Source: Microbacterium galbinum
Lineage (GTDB): Bacteria; Actinomycetota; Actinomycetes; Actinomycetales; Microbacteriaceae
Assembly (NCBI RefSeq): GCF_023101185.1
Contig: NZ_CP078077.1
Coordinates: 2,571,630 to 2,635,629, forward strand
DNA length: 64,000 nt
Reading direction: 5' to 3'
How positions within the stretch are numbered: the first letter of the stretch is position 1; each line of letters begins with the position of its first letter. The translations under genes were made by a program, and so were the position numbers. Under the pieces are notes generated by a model that searched no databases, was not told the DNA's origin, and saw only the letters and a program-made list of their open reading frames with translations. Shown piece after piece: positions 39,982 to 47,713 of the stretch.

Positions 39982-40260
39982 ATGCCCGATCCGTCTCGCG
40001 TCGCTCCGCGCTACCTCGCCCCCGCGCAGGTGGCGGAGTTGTTGAGCGTCGAGATCGACGAGGTGATCGAGCTCGTCCTGGCCGGGCGTCTGCGTGGCGC
40101 TCAGCTCGGAGTCCCCGCACGATGGCGCATCGAGGAATCGAGTATCGAGGGGTATCTGGCCGCGCAGTCGGAGGAATCCCGTCGGATGGCGCTCTGGCGT
40201 CAGTCACAGGAGGCGAGCTTCCCCGAGATCTGGGGAGCCTCCACCGCTCACAGACGCTGA
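39982..40260 (+). CDS. Small helix-turn-helix (excisionase/BldC-like) protein
   Basis: Protein of 92 residues with a MerR-like/HTH_17 domain: YLAPAQVAELLSVEIDEVIELVLAGRL and a wing with RWRIEESSIEGYLAAQ. It resembles the DNA-binding half of BldC-like or excisionase-family proteins. ATG 39982 matches the expected N-terminus and has CAGAAT six bases upstream (39970-39975), so the transcript is probably leaderless. Its last 13 bases overlap the 3' end of the convergent gene. There is no phage gene around, so it is likely a host regulator. Confidence 0.8.
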   Translation: MPDPSRVAPRYLAPAQVAELLSVEIDEVIELVLAGRLRGAQLGVPARWRIEESSIEGYLAAQSEESRRMALWRQSQEASFPEIWGASTAHRR

Positions 40261-40859
40261 TCGCCGGCGAGCCGGATGGCGACCAGGGCCTCGAAGGGCA
40301 CGATCCGGAAGCTCTGCACCGCACTCGCCAGTCTCGCGGTGCCCGCATCGTGCACAGCGAGATCGAGGTGATCGGCGCCCGCACGATCGATGGTCCCGTG
40401 CACGTCGTCACCCCTCGTGGTGGTGAGGTGGAGCGCGACGCGTCGGCGCGCCAGGTCGCGGAGCACGAACCCGAGGGTCATCCTCTCGCGCAGGATGCTG
40501 GGGGGATCGGCGTCCTCCTCGAGACTGCTCAACAGCATTCCGTGATCGCTGCCGAGGCTCTGGATCGCGCGCAGGGGGACGACGAGCATCGATCGGGAAG
40601 CGAGAGCACCGAGCGCGGTGGAGATCTCGGCCGCGAGCCAGTCGGCGCCCACGGTGCGCAGGATCACCGGCATCCGTCGCCCGTTCGCGAGCTCGATCAC
40701 GATCGACGCACGCCGTGCGCTCATCGCACGCAGGCGCGTTCGCAGCGCGAGCTGTGAGATGCGCACACGCTCCGACTCCGCATCGAGAGCGGCGCGCTCC
40801 GCCTCCCACTCCGACGCGAGCTGACCCTCGAGGTCCTCAAACAGCCTGTCCCAGTTCAT
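40248..40859 (-). CDS. Conserved actinobacterial hypothetical protein
   Basis: Protein of 203 residues that I do not assign to a named family. The N-terminal part (about 1-50) is a charged helix likely to form a coiled coil (FEDLEGQLASEWEAERAALDAESERVR cut across it); the remainder is a beta-rich domain (SIVIELANGRRMPVIL, GADHLDLAVHDAG) without cysteines or membrane segments. It converges with and slightly overlaps the HTH gene. Its own start faces the Rv3235-family gene across a spacer holding a second DnaA box. Confidence 0.72.
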   Translation of the reverse strand: MNWDRLFEDLEGQLASEWEAERAALDAESERVRISQLALRTRLRAMSARRASIVIELANGRRMPVILRTVGADWLAAEISTALGALASRSMLVVPLRAIQSLGSDHGMLLSSLEEDADPPSILRERMTLGFVLRDLARRRVALHLTTTRGDDVHGTIDRAGADHLDLAVHDAGTARLASAVQSFRIVPFEALVAIRLAGDQRL

Positions 40860-40898
40860 CGGATCGAGCGTAGGGGAGGGAGAAGGGCGACATACGAG

Positions 40899-40907
40899 TT
40901 ATCCACA
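40899..40907 (+). promoter_or_regulatory. Consensus DnaA box 2
   Basis: Second perfect TTATCCACA, 976 bases from box 1 in the same orientation and again between divergent starts. Confidence 0.55.
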
Positions 40908-40983
40908 TACCTCTGTCGAAGGCCCCTGCGCGCGGGCTTCCGCGTGCTCTACTGGCTCGCGTTCCCCGACTGAGAGTGTGACG

Positions 40984-41370
40984 ATGACGCTTCATGAGTA
41001 CTTCGCGCGGCAGCCGACCCCGACCGTCGAGCTGCCCGATCCGGCCCCGCTGCTGCGCAGCCTCACCCAGGGTGTGCTCGAGGTGCTCGCCGGTGTGCGG
41101 GAGGTCGATCAGCTCGCTCGATGGTTCAGCGAAGACGCCTACCGCAGCCTGGTCACGCGATCGAACCTCTCGGCACGGGCGCGCAGCGCACGGGGAGTGG
41201 TGCCGGCCCGCCCCAGCTTCGAGATCCGTTCCCTGCGCATCTCCGCTCCCGTCGACAGCGTGATCGAAGCGGTCGTCATCGTGGCAGGCCCCGGACGCAC
41301 GCGCGCCGTCGCCGTGCGCCTGGAGGGGTTGGATCGGCGCTGGCGCGCGACGTCGCTGGCGATCCTCTAG
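40984..41370 (+). CDS. Rv3235-family protein (DUF6459)
   Basis: Protein of 128 residues. It has a short N-terminal lead with PTPTVELPDPAPLLR, then a compact alpha/beta domain: VLEVLAGVREVDQLARWFSEDAYRSL and a C-terminal VRLEGLDRRWRATSLAIL. This matches the actinobacterial Rv3235 family found close to secA and lpqB; a SecA-linked role has been suggested only from position. ATG 40984 is preferred over GTG 40978 because GAGAG lies seven bases before it. It is directly followed by pdtaS. Confidence 0.82.
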   Translation: MTLHEYFARQPTPTVELPDPAPLLRSLTQGVLEVLAGVREVDQLARWFSEDAYRSLVTRSNLSARARSARGVVPARPSFEIRSLRISAPVDSVIEAVVIVAGPGRTRAVAVRLEGLDRRWRATSLAIL

Positions 41371-41382
41371 AGCGAAGGACCG

Positions 41383-41388
41383 TAGGCT
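41383..41388 (+). promoter_or_regulatory. Leaderless -10 element for pdtaS
   Basis: TAGGCT, six bases before GTG 41395. Confidence 0.6.
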
Positions 41389-41394
41389 GGAGGG

Positions 41395-42879
41395 GTGTCG
41401 ACCCTCACTGATCTCGCCCATGCCCAGGGCCGTCTGAACGACGGCGATGTCGAGTGGCTGCATCGCCTGGCCGGGGACGGTCAGCTGCTCGCCGATCTCT
41501 CATCGGCCGACATCGTCGTCTGGGTGCAGACCGACGACGGCTCCTTCATCGCGGTGGCCCATGCCCGCCCGAGCGGCGCGGCGACCCTCTTCTACCGGGA
41601 CATCGTCGGGGAGCGCGTGCGTCCGCAGTGGCGTACCCAGGTGCAGGGGGCGTTCGATACCGCGGAGATCGTGGACTCGTCCTCACCCGATTGGTTCGAG
41701 GAGACGCCCACGCGGGTGCGCGCCGTGCCGATCGTGAACGCGCGGCGCTCGGGCGACGTGCCACCGTCCGTCATCGGTGTCGTCACCCGGCACACGAACC
41801 TCGGTGAGGCGCGCACGCCCTCCCGTCAGCAGATCACGTTCGACGACTGCGCCAACGATCTGTTCCGGATGATCGCCGACGGCAGCTTCCCGGATCTCGC
41901 GGCCCCGACCTCGCCGCGCCGCGGCGCTCCCCGTGCCTCGGACGGTCTGATCCGCATCGACGTCGACGGCATCACCACGTTCGCGAGCCCGAACGCCCTG
42001 TCCGCCTTCAACCGCATGGGATTCGACGACGAGCTCGAGGGCGAGTCCCTCGCCGAGGTGACGACCCGTCTCGTCCCGCCCTCCCGGCAGGTCGACGAGT
42101 CGCTCCCCGTCGTCGTGACCGGACGGGCGCCGTGGCGCACCGACATCGAGGCGCGCGGGGTGACGGTCTCCCTCCGAGCGATTCCGTTGAAGGATCACGG
42201 CACGCGGATCGGCGCGATCCTGCTCTGCCGCGACGTCTCGGAGCTGCGTCATCAGGAGCAGGAGCTCATCACCAAGGACGCGACGATCCGCGAGATCCAT
42301 CACCGCGTCAAGAACAACCTGCAGACGGTGGCCTCCCTGCTGCGCATCCAGGCGCGCAGGACGCACTCCGACGAGGCCAGGGACGCGCTCACCCAGGCGA
42401 TGCGACGCGTTGACGCGATCGCGGTCGTCCATGACACGCTCGCCCAGGGACTGACGCAGAAGGTCGATTTCGACGAGGTCTTCCATCGCGTCCTCAAGCT
42501 GGTCGCCGAGGTCGCCTCCGCTCCGAACACACGGGCGCAGACGCAGTCGACCGGTCGGTTCGGCGTGCTGCCGAGCGAGTACGCGACCCCACTGGCGCTC
42601 GCGCTCACCGAGGTCGTCACCAACGCCGTCGAGCACGGGCTCGCGGGCCAGGAGGGCCTCGTCACGATCGACGCGGCACGCACCGAGGAGAACCTCCGGG
42701 TCACGGTGCACGACACCGGACACGGGCTGCCGGAGGGGCGAATCGGTCAGGGCCTCGGCACGCAGATCATCCGCACGCTCATCCAGGGCGAGCTCGGCGG
42801 CACGATCGAGTGGCGCGGCAGCGAGGGCGAGGGGACCTCCGTGGTCATCGACATCCCGCTGCGGTGGCTGCAGAAGTGA
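41395..42879 (+). CDS. pdtaS: Cytosolic sensor histidine kinase PdtaS
   Basis: Protein of 494 residues without membrane segments: GAF-like N-terminal domain (about 10-150), PAS domain (about 175-285), then HisKA_2/HWE-type kinase with His302-His303 in EIHHRVKNNLQTVASLL and an HATPase domain (ALTEVVTNAVEHGL, HDTGHGLPEGRIGQGLGTQI). In mycobacteria PdtaS phosphorylates the RNA-binding antiterminator PdtaR; no pdtaR gene is in the window. The gene beside it is whiB1, as in Rv3219-Rv3220c. GTG start with TAGGCT six bases upstream. Confidence 0.95.
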   Translation: MSTLTDLAHAQGRLNDGDVEWLHRLAGDGQLLADLSSADIVVWVQTDDGSFIAVAHARPSGAATLFYRDIVGERVRPQWRTQVQGAFDTAEIVDSSSPDWFEETPTRVRAVPIVNARRSGDVPPSVIGVVTRHTNLGEARTPSRQQITFDDCANDLFRMIADGSFPDLAAPTSPRRGAPRASDGLIRIDVDGITTFASPNALSAFNRMGFDDELEGESLAEVTTRLVPPSRQVDESLPVVVTGRAPWRTDIEARGVTVSLRAIPLKDHGTRIGAILLCRDVSELRHQEQELITKDATIREIHHRVKNNLQTVASLLRIQARRTHSDEARDALTQAMRRVDAIAVVHDTLAQGLTQKVDFDEVFHRVLKLVAEVASAPNTRAQTQSTGRFGVLPSEYATPLALALTEVVTNAVEHGLAGQEGLVTIDAARTEENLRVTVHDTGHGLPEGRIGQGLGTQIIRTLIQGELGGTIEWRGSEGEGTSVVIDIPLRWLQK

Positions 42880-42904
42880 GCCCTCGGGGGAGCTGAGGGC
42901 ACGC

Positions 42905-42946
42905 GAAAGCCCCGCCGGACGAGGAGTTCTCGACGGCGGGGCTTTC
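42905..42946. terminator. Bidirectional terminator between pdtaS and whiB1
   Basis: Perfect 13-bp stem GAAAGCCCCGCCG/CGGCGGGGCTTTC with a 16-base loop; CTTTC ends on both strands let it serve both convergent genes. Confidence 0.85.
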
Positions 42947-42954
42947 GTGATGCG

Positions 42955-43203
42955 TCAGGAGGCGCGGCGGGCGCGTGCGGCGCGGCGCTTGAGGGCGCGA
43001 CGCTCGTCTTCGGAGAGGCCGCCCCAGACACCCGAGTCCTGGCTGGACTCGAGCGCGTACTGCAGGCAGATCTCGGTGACCGTGCAGGTGGCGCAGACGG
43101 TCTTCGCCTTCTCGATCTGGTCGACGGCCGGGCCGGTGTTGCCGACCGGGAAGAACAGCTCGGGATCGACGGTCAGGCAGGCGGCTTTGTCGCGCCAGTC
43201 CAT
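42955..43203 (-). CDS. whiB1: WhiB1 iron-sulfur transcription factor
   Basis: Wbl protein of 82 residues with cluster cysteines Cys9, Cys37, Cys40 and Cys46, the GVWGG turn (58-62) and basic tail RRALKRRAARARR. WhiB1 is an essential, nitric-oxide-responsive regulator that binds the principal sigma factor in mycobacteria. A GGAG ribosome-binding site lies just upstream of the ATG. It is the second Wbl protein in the window and lies beside pdtaS, as in other actinobacteria. The 228-base divergent spacer upstream holds no obvious operator. Confidence 0.96.
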   Translation of the reverse strand: MDWRDKAACLTVDPELFFPVGNTGPAVDQIEKAKTVCATCTVTEICLQYALESSQDSGVWGGLSEDERRALKRRAARARRAS

Positions 43204-43431
43204 GGGGGCTCCTCGGTGTGGATTTCAGAATCGCGATGCGATGTCTCGATTCGGGTGACGGCTCGGGATCCGTTACCCTGTGTGAGATGCGGACGGTTGC
43301 CCGCGAAGTGTGATGCGGGCAGAGAGCCCGCCCCACGCCGCTGTGGGAGCACATGACTGTTTCTATTGTGTTACAGGAAACCTTCGAAATCAAGGCTTTT
43401 TGCCATTCACTCTCGATTCCCAGGAGACTCC

Positions 43432-43833
43432 GTGCGCGCACCCGGACTCGCCCTCGCCGCCGCGGCGGTGCTCGCCGCCGAGGGGGCCGCTCTCGTGGTC
43501 TTCGCCCTGATCGAGCTGATGGGGATCGGTGCCGGCGACGCGGCATCCGTGCCCACGGCTGTCGCGCTGATGGTGCTCACCCTGATCGGTGCGGCGGCGC
43601 TCTTCGCCTTCGCCTGGGGTGCGCGCGCGGGGCGCTCCTGGGCGCGATCCGGGGGCGTGGTGTTCCAGATCCTCGCGGTCGTGATCGCTCTCGCGTCACT
43701 GACCCTGCAGCCCATCCCGTGGGCGTTCGTGCTCGGGGCGGGTTCGCCGGGACTGCTCGGGTTCGTGCTCCTCATCGCGAGCACGCGGCGCGAGGCCGAG
43801 CTGCACGAGAACGACGGGCCCGCGGGCGACTGA
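43432..43833 (+). CDS. Small integral membrane protein, unknown function
   Basis: Protein of 133 residues with four hydrophobic helices and a short acidic C-terminal tail (EAELHENDGPAGD). I do not recognise a characterised family. GTG 43432 is chosen because CAGGAG lies five bases upstream; the frame is open to 43366 but that part is not hydrophobic and lies in an AT-rich, promoter-like region. It stands alone between whiB1 (divergent) and bcp (convergent). Confidence 0.75.
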   Translation: MRAPGLALAAAAVLAAEGAALVVFALIELMGIGAGDAASVPTAVALMVLTLIGAAALFAFAWGARAGRSWARSGGVVFQILAVVIALASLTLQPIPWAFVLGAGSPGLLGFVLLIASTRREAELHENDGPAGD

Positions 43834-43839
43834 CGCGCC

Positions 43840-44313
43840 TCAGGCGTCGATGCCGAGCAGCTTCCGCAGCCGGGCCACGTGTCCCGTCGCCTTCACGTTG
43901 TAGAGGGCGTGCGCGATCACGCCGTCCTCGTCGATGACGAACGTGGAACGGATGACGCCCTCGATGACCTTGCCGTAGTTGACCTTCTCGCCCCAGGCGC
44001 CGTAGGCGCTGTGCACGGCGTGGTCGGGGTCGCTCAGAAGCGTGAAGGTCAGGCCGTCGCGCTCGCGGAAGGTCGCGAGCTTCTTCGGCTCGTCGCGCGA
44101 GATGCCGATCACGCGGTAGCCGGCGCCCTGGAGCGAGGAGATGCTGTCGCGGAAGTCGCACGCCTGCGTGGTGCAGCCGGGGGTCATCGCGGCCGGATAG
44201 AAGTAGAGCACCGTCTTCTCGCCGCGCAGATCGGAGAGCGAGACGCTCGTACCGTCTTGGTCGAGAAGGGTGAAATCGGGGGCGGGCGTTCCGGCTTCGA
44301 GGCGCTGAGTCAC
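43840..44313 (-). CDS. bcp: Thioredoxin-dependent peroxiredoxin (BCP/PrxQ type)
   Basis: Atypical two-cysteine peroxiredoxin of 157 residues reducing hydroperoxides with thioredoxin electrons. It has APDFTLLDQDG, the active-site YPAAMTPGCTTQACDFRD with peroxidatic Cys47 and resolving Cys52, and STFVIDEDGVIAHAL. The usual PKxxTPGCT is slightly altered (YPAAMTPGCT). It is followed within ten bases of the rsgA stop, so it is probably co-transcribed with rsgA-aroA, a link between oxidative defence and the nearby sigR. Confidence 0.95.
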   Translation of the reverse strand: MTQRLEAGTPAPDFTLLDQDGTSVSLSDLRGEKTVLYFYPAAMTPGCTTQACDFRDSISSLQGAGYRVIGISRDEPKKLATFRERDGLTFTLLSDPDHAVHSAYGAWGEKVNYGKVIEGVIRSTFVIDEDGVIAHALYNVKATGHVARLRKLLGIDA

Positions 44314-44322
44314 CCGTCCAGC

Positions 44323-45393
44323 CTATCGGCCGGTCGCCTGCTCCGCCTTGTCGGCGAACGTCTGCAACAGGCGTTGCAGAGAGTCCAGGCGGGCGAGGCC
44401 CGTCTCGCTGAGTTCGCCGCGCTCGGCCGCCTCGATGAGGGCGCAGTCCGGGGCATCCGCGAGGTGCGTGCATCCGCGCGGGCAGTTCTCCGCGATCTCG
44501 GCGAGTTCGGTGAAGGCCGCGAGGATGTTCTCGGGCTTCACATGCCCGAGGCCGAACGATCGCACACCCGGGGTGTCGATGACCCATCCGTTGCCGGTCG
44601 GCCCCTGGTAGCGCAGAGAGACCGTCGACGACGACGTGTGCCGACCGCGTCCCGTCACCTGGTTCACATGCCCGGTCGCCCGACCGGCGGTGGGGACGAG
44701 CGCGTTCACGAGCGTCGACTTGCCGACACCCGAGTGACCGACGAACACCGTGGAGTGCCCGACCAGCGCGGACCCGATCTCGTCGATCGGCATGACGTCC
44801 TGGGCGCTGGTGAAGACGGTCAGATCGAGTCCGTCGAAGTGCGACAGGAAGTGCGCGGGGTCAGCCAGATCGGTCTTGGTCACGACGAGGAGCGGGCGGA
44901 TGCCGGCATCGAGGGCGGCGACGAGATAGCGGTCGACGAGGCGTTCGCGGGGTTCCGGATCGGCGGCCGCGACGACGATGAGCATCTGATCGGCGTTCGC
45001 GACGATCACCCGTTCGACCTGATCGGTGTCGTCGGCGCTGCGGCGCAGGAGCGACGTGCGATCGACGATCCCGACGATGCGGCCGAGCGTGCCGTCCTCC
45101 CCGGAGAGGTCGCCGACGACGCGTGCCCGGTCACCCGTGACGATGGGGTTCCGGCGCAGTTCCCGGGCGCGGGCAGCGGTGATCGTGCGCTCGGTCGGGG
45201 AGTCCTCGTCGAGCAGCACGGAGTATCGGCCGCGATCCACGCCGAGCACACGACCGATCTCGGCATCCTCGTGCGCAGGCCGACGCTTGGTCCGGGGCCT
45301 GTTCGCCTTCGGATTGGGGCGAGAGCGGATCGCGCTCTCGTCGTAGTCCTCGAAGTCGTCCTCGAGGTCGTCGTCGCCGTCGAGCCAGCTCAC
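44323..45393 (-). CDS. rsgA: Ribosome small subunit-dependent GTPase A
   Basis: Circularly permuted GTPase of 356 residues assisting late 30S assembly. An acidic N-terminal extension precedes the OB domain; the permuted G motifs appear as TKTDL (G4), GHSGVGKSTLVNAL (G1), then DTPGVRSFGL (G3). The zinc knuckle ENCPRGCTHLADAPDCALIEA supplies Cys and His ligands. GTG 45393 overlaps the aroA stop by four bases (GTGA). The open frame further upstream lies inside aroA and is not coding. Same order as Rv3227-Rv3228. Confidence 0.95.
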   Translation of the reverse strand: MSWLDGDDDLEDDFEDYDESAIRSRPNPKANRPRTKRRPAHEDAEIGRVLGVDRGRYSVLLDEDSPTERTITAARARELRRNPIVTGDRARVVGDLSGEDGTLGRIVGIVDRTSLLRRSADDTDQVERVIVANADQMLIVVAAADPEPRERLVDRYLVAALDAGIRPLLVVTKTDLADPAHFLSHFDGLDLTVFTSAQDVMPIDEIGSALVGHSTVFVGHSGVGKSTLVNALVPTAGRATGHVNQVTGRGRHTSSSTVSLRYQGPTGNGWVIDTPGVRSFGLGHVKPENILAAFTELAEIAENCPRGCTHLADAPDCALIEAAERGELSETGLARLDSLQRLLQTFADKAEQATGR

Positions 45394-46715
45394 GCGGCCG
45401 CGCCTCGCAGCATCCGCTCCCACAGCAGCGTGAACTCGGGCAGCGTCTTCGCGGTGGTGCCGATGTCGTCGATCTCCACCCCGGGCACCCGGAGTCCGAT
45501 CAGCGCGCCGGTGGTCGCCATCCGGTGGTCGTGGTGAGCGGCCCAGGTGCCGCCGTGCAGCGGGCGGGGGATGACCCGTAGACCGTCGGGGAGCTCCTCC
45601 GCCTCGCCGCCGAGCGCGCGGAGGTTGTTGATGAGAGCGGCGATCCGATCGGTCTCGTGCAGGCGGATGTGACCGATCCCGCGGATCGTCGTGGGGCCGT
45701 CGGCGAAGGCCGCGAGGCCGACGAGGGTCGGGGTGAGTTCGCTCGCCGCCGACAGGTCGAGGTCGAGGCCGCGGATGACGCCGCCGGAACGGACGGTCAG
45801 GGCTCCGCCGTGCCGGCTGGCGTGGGCGCCCATCGCCTGGAGGATCTCGGGCAGCAGCGCTCCGGGCTGGGTGGAGTGCGCCGGCCAGCCGGTGATCGAC
45901 ACCGCCCCTCCGGTCACCATCGCCGCCGCGAGGAACGGGGCGGCGTTGGAGAGATCCGGTTCGATGGCGATCTCCTTGGCGCGCGGAACGCCGGCTTCGA
46001 CGAGCCATTCCCCGGTCGCCGGACGTTCGATGCGGATGCCGCGACGGCTGAGGGCCTCGATCGTCATGTCGATGTGCGGGAGGCTCGGCAGGTGCTCTCC
46101 GGTGTGCACGAGGTGCAGGCCGACGTCGAAGCGCGGAGCGGCGAGCAGCAGACCCGAGACGAACTGGCTCGAGGCGGAGGCGTCGATCTCGACGCGTCCA
46201 CCGCGGATGCGTCCGTGCCCGCGGATGGTGAACGGCAGCGCCCAGGTGCCCTCGTCGTCGATGTCGACCCCGAGGTCGCGCAGGGCGCTGATCAGGCCGC
46301 CCATGGGGCGGTGCAGGGCAGTCTCGTGCGCGGTGAGGTGCACGTCGTGGGCCGCGAGGCCCGCGAGGGGCGCGATGAACCGCATGACCGTGCCGGCCTG
46401 GCCGCAGTCGACCGTGGTGCCCCCGGAGAGCTTCGCAGGGGTGACGACGAGGTCGGGTCCGAACTCGCCCCCGGCATCCACCTCCTCGATGCCGACGCCG
46501 AGCGCACGCAGCGCGTCGACCATCCGGCGGGAGTCGTCGGAGTGCAGTGGACTGATCAGACGACCGGGGCCGTCGGCGATCGCGGCGATGATGAGCTCAC
46601 GGTTCGTGAGGGACTTCGAGCCGGGGATCGTCAGCGTCGCGTGGATCGGATCGTCGAAAACCGGCGCGGTGTAGGCGCCCGTGACGGGGGGAGGGGAATA
46701 CCTGTTGGCGCTCAT
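45390..46715 (-). CDS. aroA: 3-phosphoshikimate 1-carboxyvinyltransferase (EPSP synthase)
   Basis: Shikimate-pathway enzyme of 441 residues joining phosphoenolpyruvate and shikimate-3-phosphate. Signatures are [12 protein letters not shown] (about 31-42), [11 protein letters not shown] (about 107), the second-domain [12 protein letters not shown] and [11 protein letters not shown] and the C-terminal [12 protein letters not shown]. The length is typical. It is divergent from sigR with only 50 bases between starts; the sigR upstream promoter overlaps the first aroA codons, so transcription of the two genes may interfere. Confidence 0.97.
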   Translation of the reverse strand: MSANRYSPPPVTGAYTAPVFDDPIHATLTIPGSKSLTNRELIIAAIADGPGRLISPLHSDDSRRMVDALRALGVGIEEVDAGGEFGPDLVVTPAKLSGGTTVDCGQAGTVMRFIAPLAGLAAHDVHLTAHETALHRPMGGLISALRDLGVDIDDEGTWALPFTIRGHGRIRGGRVEIDASASSQFVSGLLLAAPRFDVGLHLVHTGEHLPSLPHIDMTIEALSRRGIRIERPATGEWLVEAGVPRAKEIAIEPDLSNAAPFLAAAMVTGGAVSITGWPAHSTQPGALLPEILQAMGAHASRHGGALTVRSGGVIRGLDLDLSAASELTPTLVGLAAFADGPTTIRGIGHIRLHETDRIAALINNLRALGGEAEELPDGLRVIPRPLHGGTWAAHHDHRMATTGALIGLRVPGVEIDDIGTTAKTLPEFTLLWERMLRGAAA

Positions 46716-46720
46716 CGGTT
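46694..46720 (+). promoter_or_regulatory. SigR-type autoregulatory promoter of sigR (P2)
   Basis: GGGAAT (46694-46699), exactly 18 bases, then GTT (46718-46720): the consensus recognised by SigR/SigH sigma factors. A start near 46727 would precede the ribosome-binding site of the long sigR form. It overlaps the aroA start on the other strand. Confidence 0.8.
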
Positions 46721-46765
46721 TCCACCTTAGTGAACGGCGGCGTACCCGCCGAGGAGGAGAGCAGG

Positions 46766-47428
46766 ATGCTGGCGACCTTGGAGCGTGGGTCGGTGGACAT
46801 CAGCGGCCTAGACTGGCCCGTGATGGATGACACCGCAACCGCAGCGACCTCGAGCGACTCTCAGCGTGAGTTCGAGGAACAGGCGATCCCGTTCATGGAT
46901 CAGCTGTACGCCGCCGCCATGCGCATGACGCGCAATCCCGCTGACGCCGCCGACCTCGTGCAGGAGACGTTCGTGAAAGCGTACGGCTCGTGGGCGACCT
47001 TCTCGCAGGGGACGAACCTCAAAGCGTGGTTGTACCGGATCCTCACGAACACGTACATCAACATCTACCGCAAGAAGCAGCGCGAGCCGTTCCAGGGCAC
47101 GATCGACGAGCTCGAGGACTGGCAGCTGGGCGGCGCGGAATCGACGACCGCGTCGCACAGCAGGTCTGCGGAGGCCGAGGCGATCGATCACATGCCGGCG
47201 TCCGTCGTGAAGGACGCCCTGCAGGCGGTTCCCGAGGACTTCCGGTTGGCGGTGTACCTCGCGGATGTCGAGGGCTTCGCCTACCAGGAGATCGCCGACA
47301 TCATGAAGACCCCCATCGGCACCGTGATGAGCCGTCTGCACCGTGGCAGACGGATGCTGCGGGAGCTGCTGGCAGATTACGCCGCGGAGCGGGGCATCGC
47401 CGCGGCTGAGAAGAGGAGCGGGAAATGA
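46766..47428 (+). CDS. sigR: ECF sigma factor SigR/SigH (thiol-oxidative stress)
   Basis: Group 4 sigma factor of 220 residues (long form). Region 2 has [32 protein letters not shown] and [19 protein letters not shown]; region 4 has [12 protein letters not shown] and [18 protein letters not shown]. It is nearly identical in motif to Streptomyces SigR and mycobacterial SigH. ATG 46766 follows AGGAGGAG at good spacing. A second in-frame ATG at 46823 (codon 20) has its own leaderless-type promoter and would give a 201-residue short form. rsrA overlaps by four bases. Confidence 0.95.
   Translation: MLATLERGSVDISGLDWPVMDDTATAATSSDSQREFEEQAIPFMDQLYAAAMRMTRNPADAADLVQETFVKAYGSWATFSQGTNLKAWLYRILTNTYINIYRKKQREPFQGTIDELEDWQLGGAESTTASHSRSAEAEAIDHMPASVVKDALQAVPEDFRLAVYLADVEGFAYQEIADIMKTPIGTVMSRLHRGRRMLRELLADYAAERGIAAAEKRSGK
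46809..46814 (+). promoter_or_regulatory. Internal leaderless -10 for the short form of sigR (P1)
   Basis: TAGACT, six bases before an in-frame GTG (46820) and nine before ATG (46823), inside the 5' end of the long form. Confidence 0.55.
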
Positions 47429-47670
47429 GCGACTGCGGTTGCGACAAAGCGCGTCAGGATCTGGAGGAGTACCTCCGCAACGAGGTGTGCAAGACCGAGC
47501 ACACCGAGATCCGAGAGCACCTCGAGAACTGCCCGTCGTGCCGCGATGAGGTCCTCGTGGCGAAGACGCTCACCGAGGTCATCGCGCGCGCCTGCAAGGA
47601 GACCGCTCCCGAGGAGCTGCGTGATCAGGTGTTCGCCCGCCTGCGTGAGGCGCAGGCCGCGCAGCACTGA
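47425..47670 (+). CDS. rsrA: Anti-sigma factor RsrA (zinc-binding, redox-sensing)
   Basis: ZAS-type anti-sigma factor of 81 residues. The motif His32-x3-Cys36-x2-Cys39 (HLENCPSC) with the upstream Cys4, Cys6 and Cys22 matches RsrA/RshA, which bind zinc and release SigR when disulfides form. The start overlaps the sigR stop in ATGA, giving equimolar synthesis of sigma and anti-sigma factor. Length is slightly shorter than Streptomyces RsrA and close to mycobacterial RshA. Confidence 0.94.
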   Translation: MSDCGCDKARQDLEEYLRNEVCKTEHTEIREHLENCPSCRDEVLVAKTLTEVIARACKETAPEELRDQVFARLREAQAAQH

Positions 47671-47701
47671 CATCTCGGGCTCCGATGTCGTCAGCCACCC
47701 G

Positions 47702-47707
47702 TAGGGT
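47702..47707 (+). promoter_or_regulatory. Leaderless -10 element for the Eis-like gene
   Basis: TAGGGT, six bases before ATG 47714. Confidence 0.55.
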
Positions 47708-47713
47708 GGAGGC

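Noticed and set aside
39982..40260. Phage or plasmid excisionase
   Set aside because: Surrounding genes are core actinobacterial functions; no integrase, attachment site or composition shift is visible.
39923..40907. Chromosomal replication origin
   Set aside because: Only two DnaA boxes almost 1 kb apart, no AT-rich unwinding element and none of the usual origin genes.
44323..46008. RsgA extended to 561 residues
   Set aside because: The added 205 residues are antisense-frame Arg/Pro-rich sequence within aroA; the GTGA overlap marks the true start at 45393.
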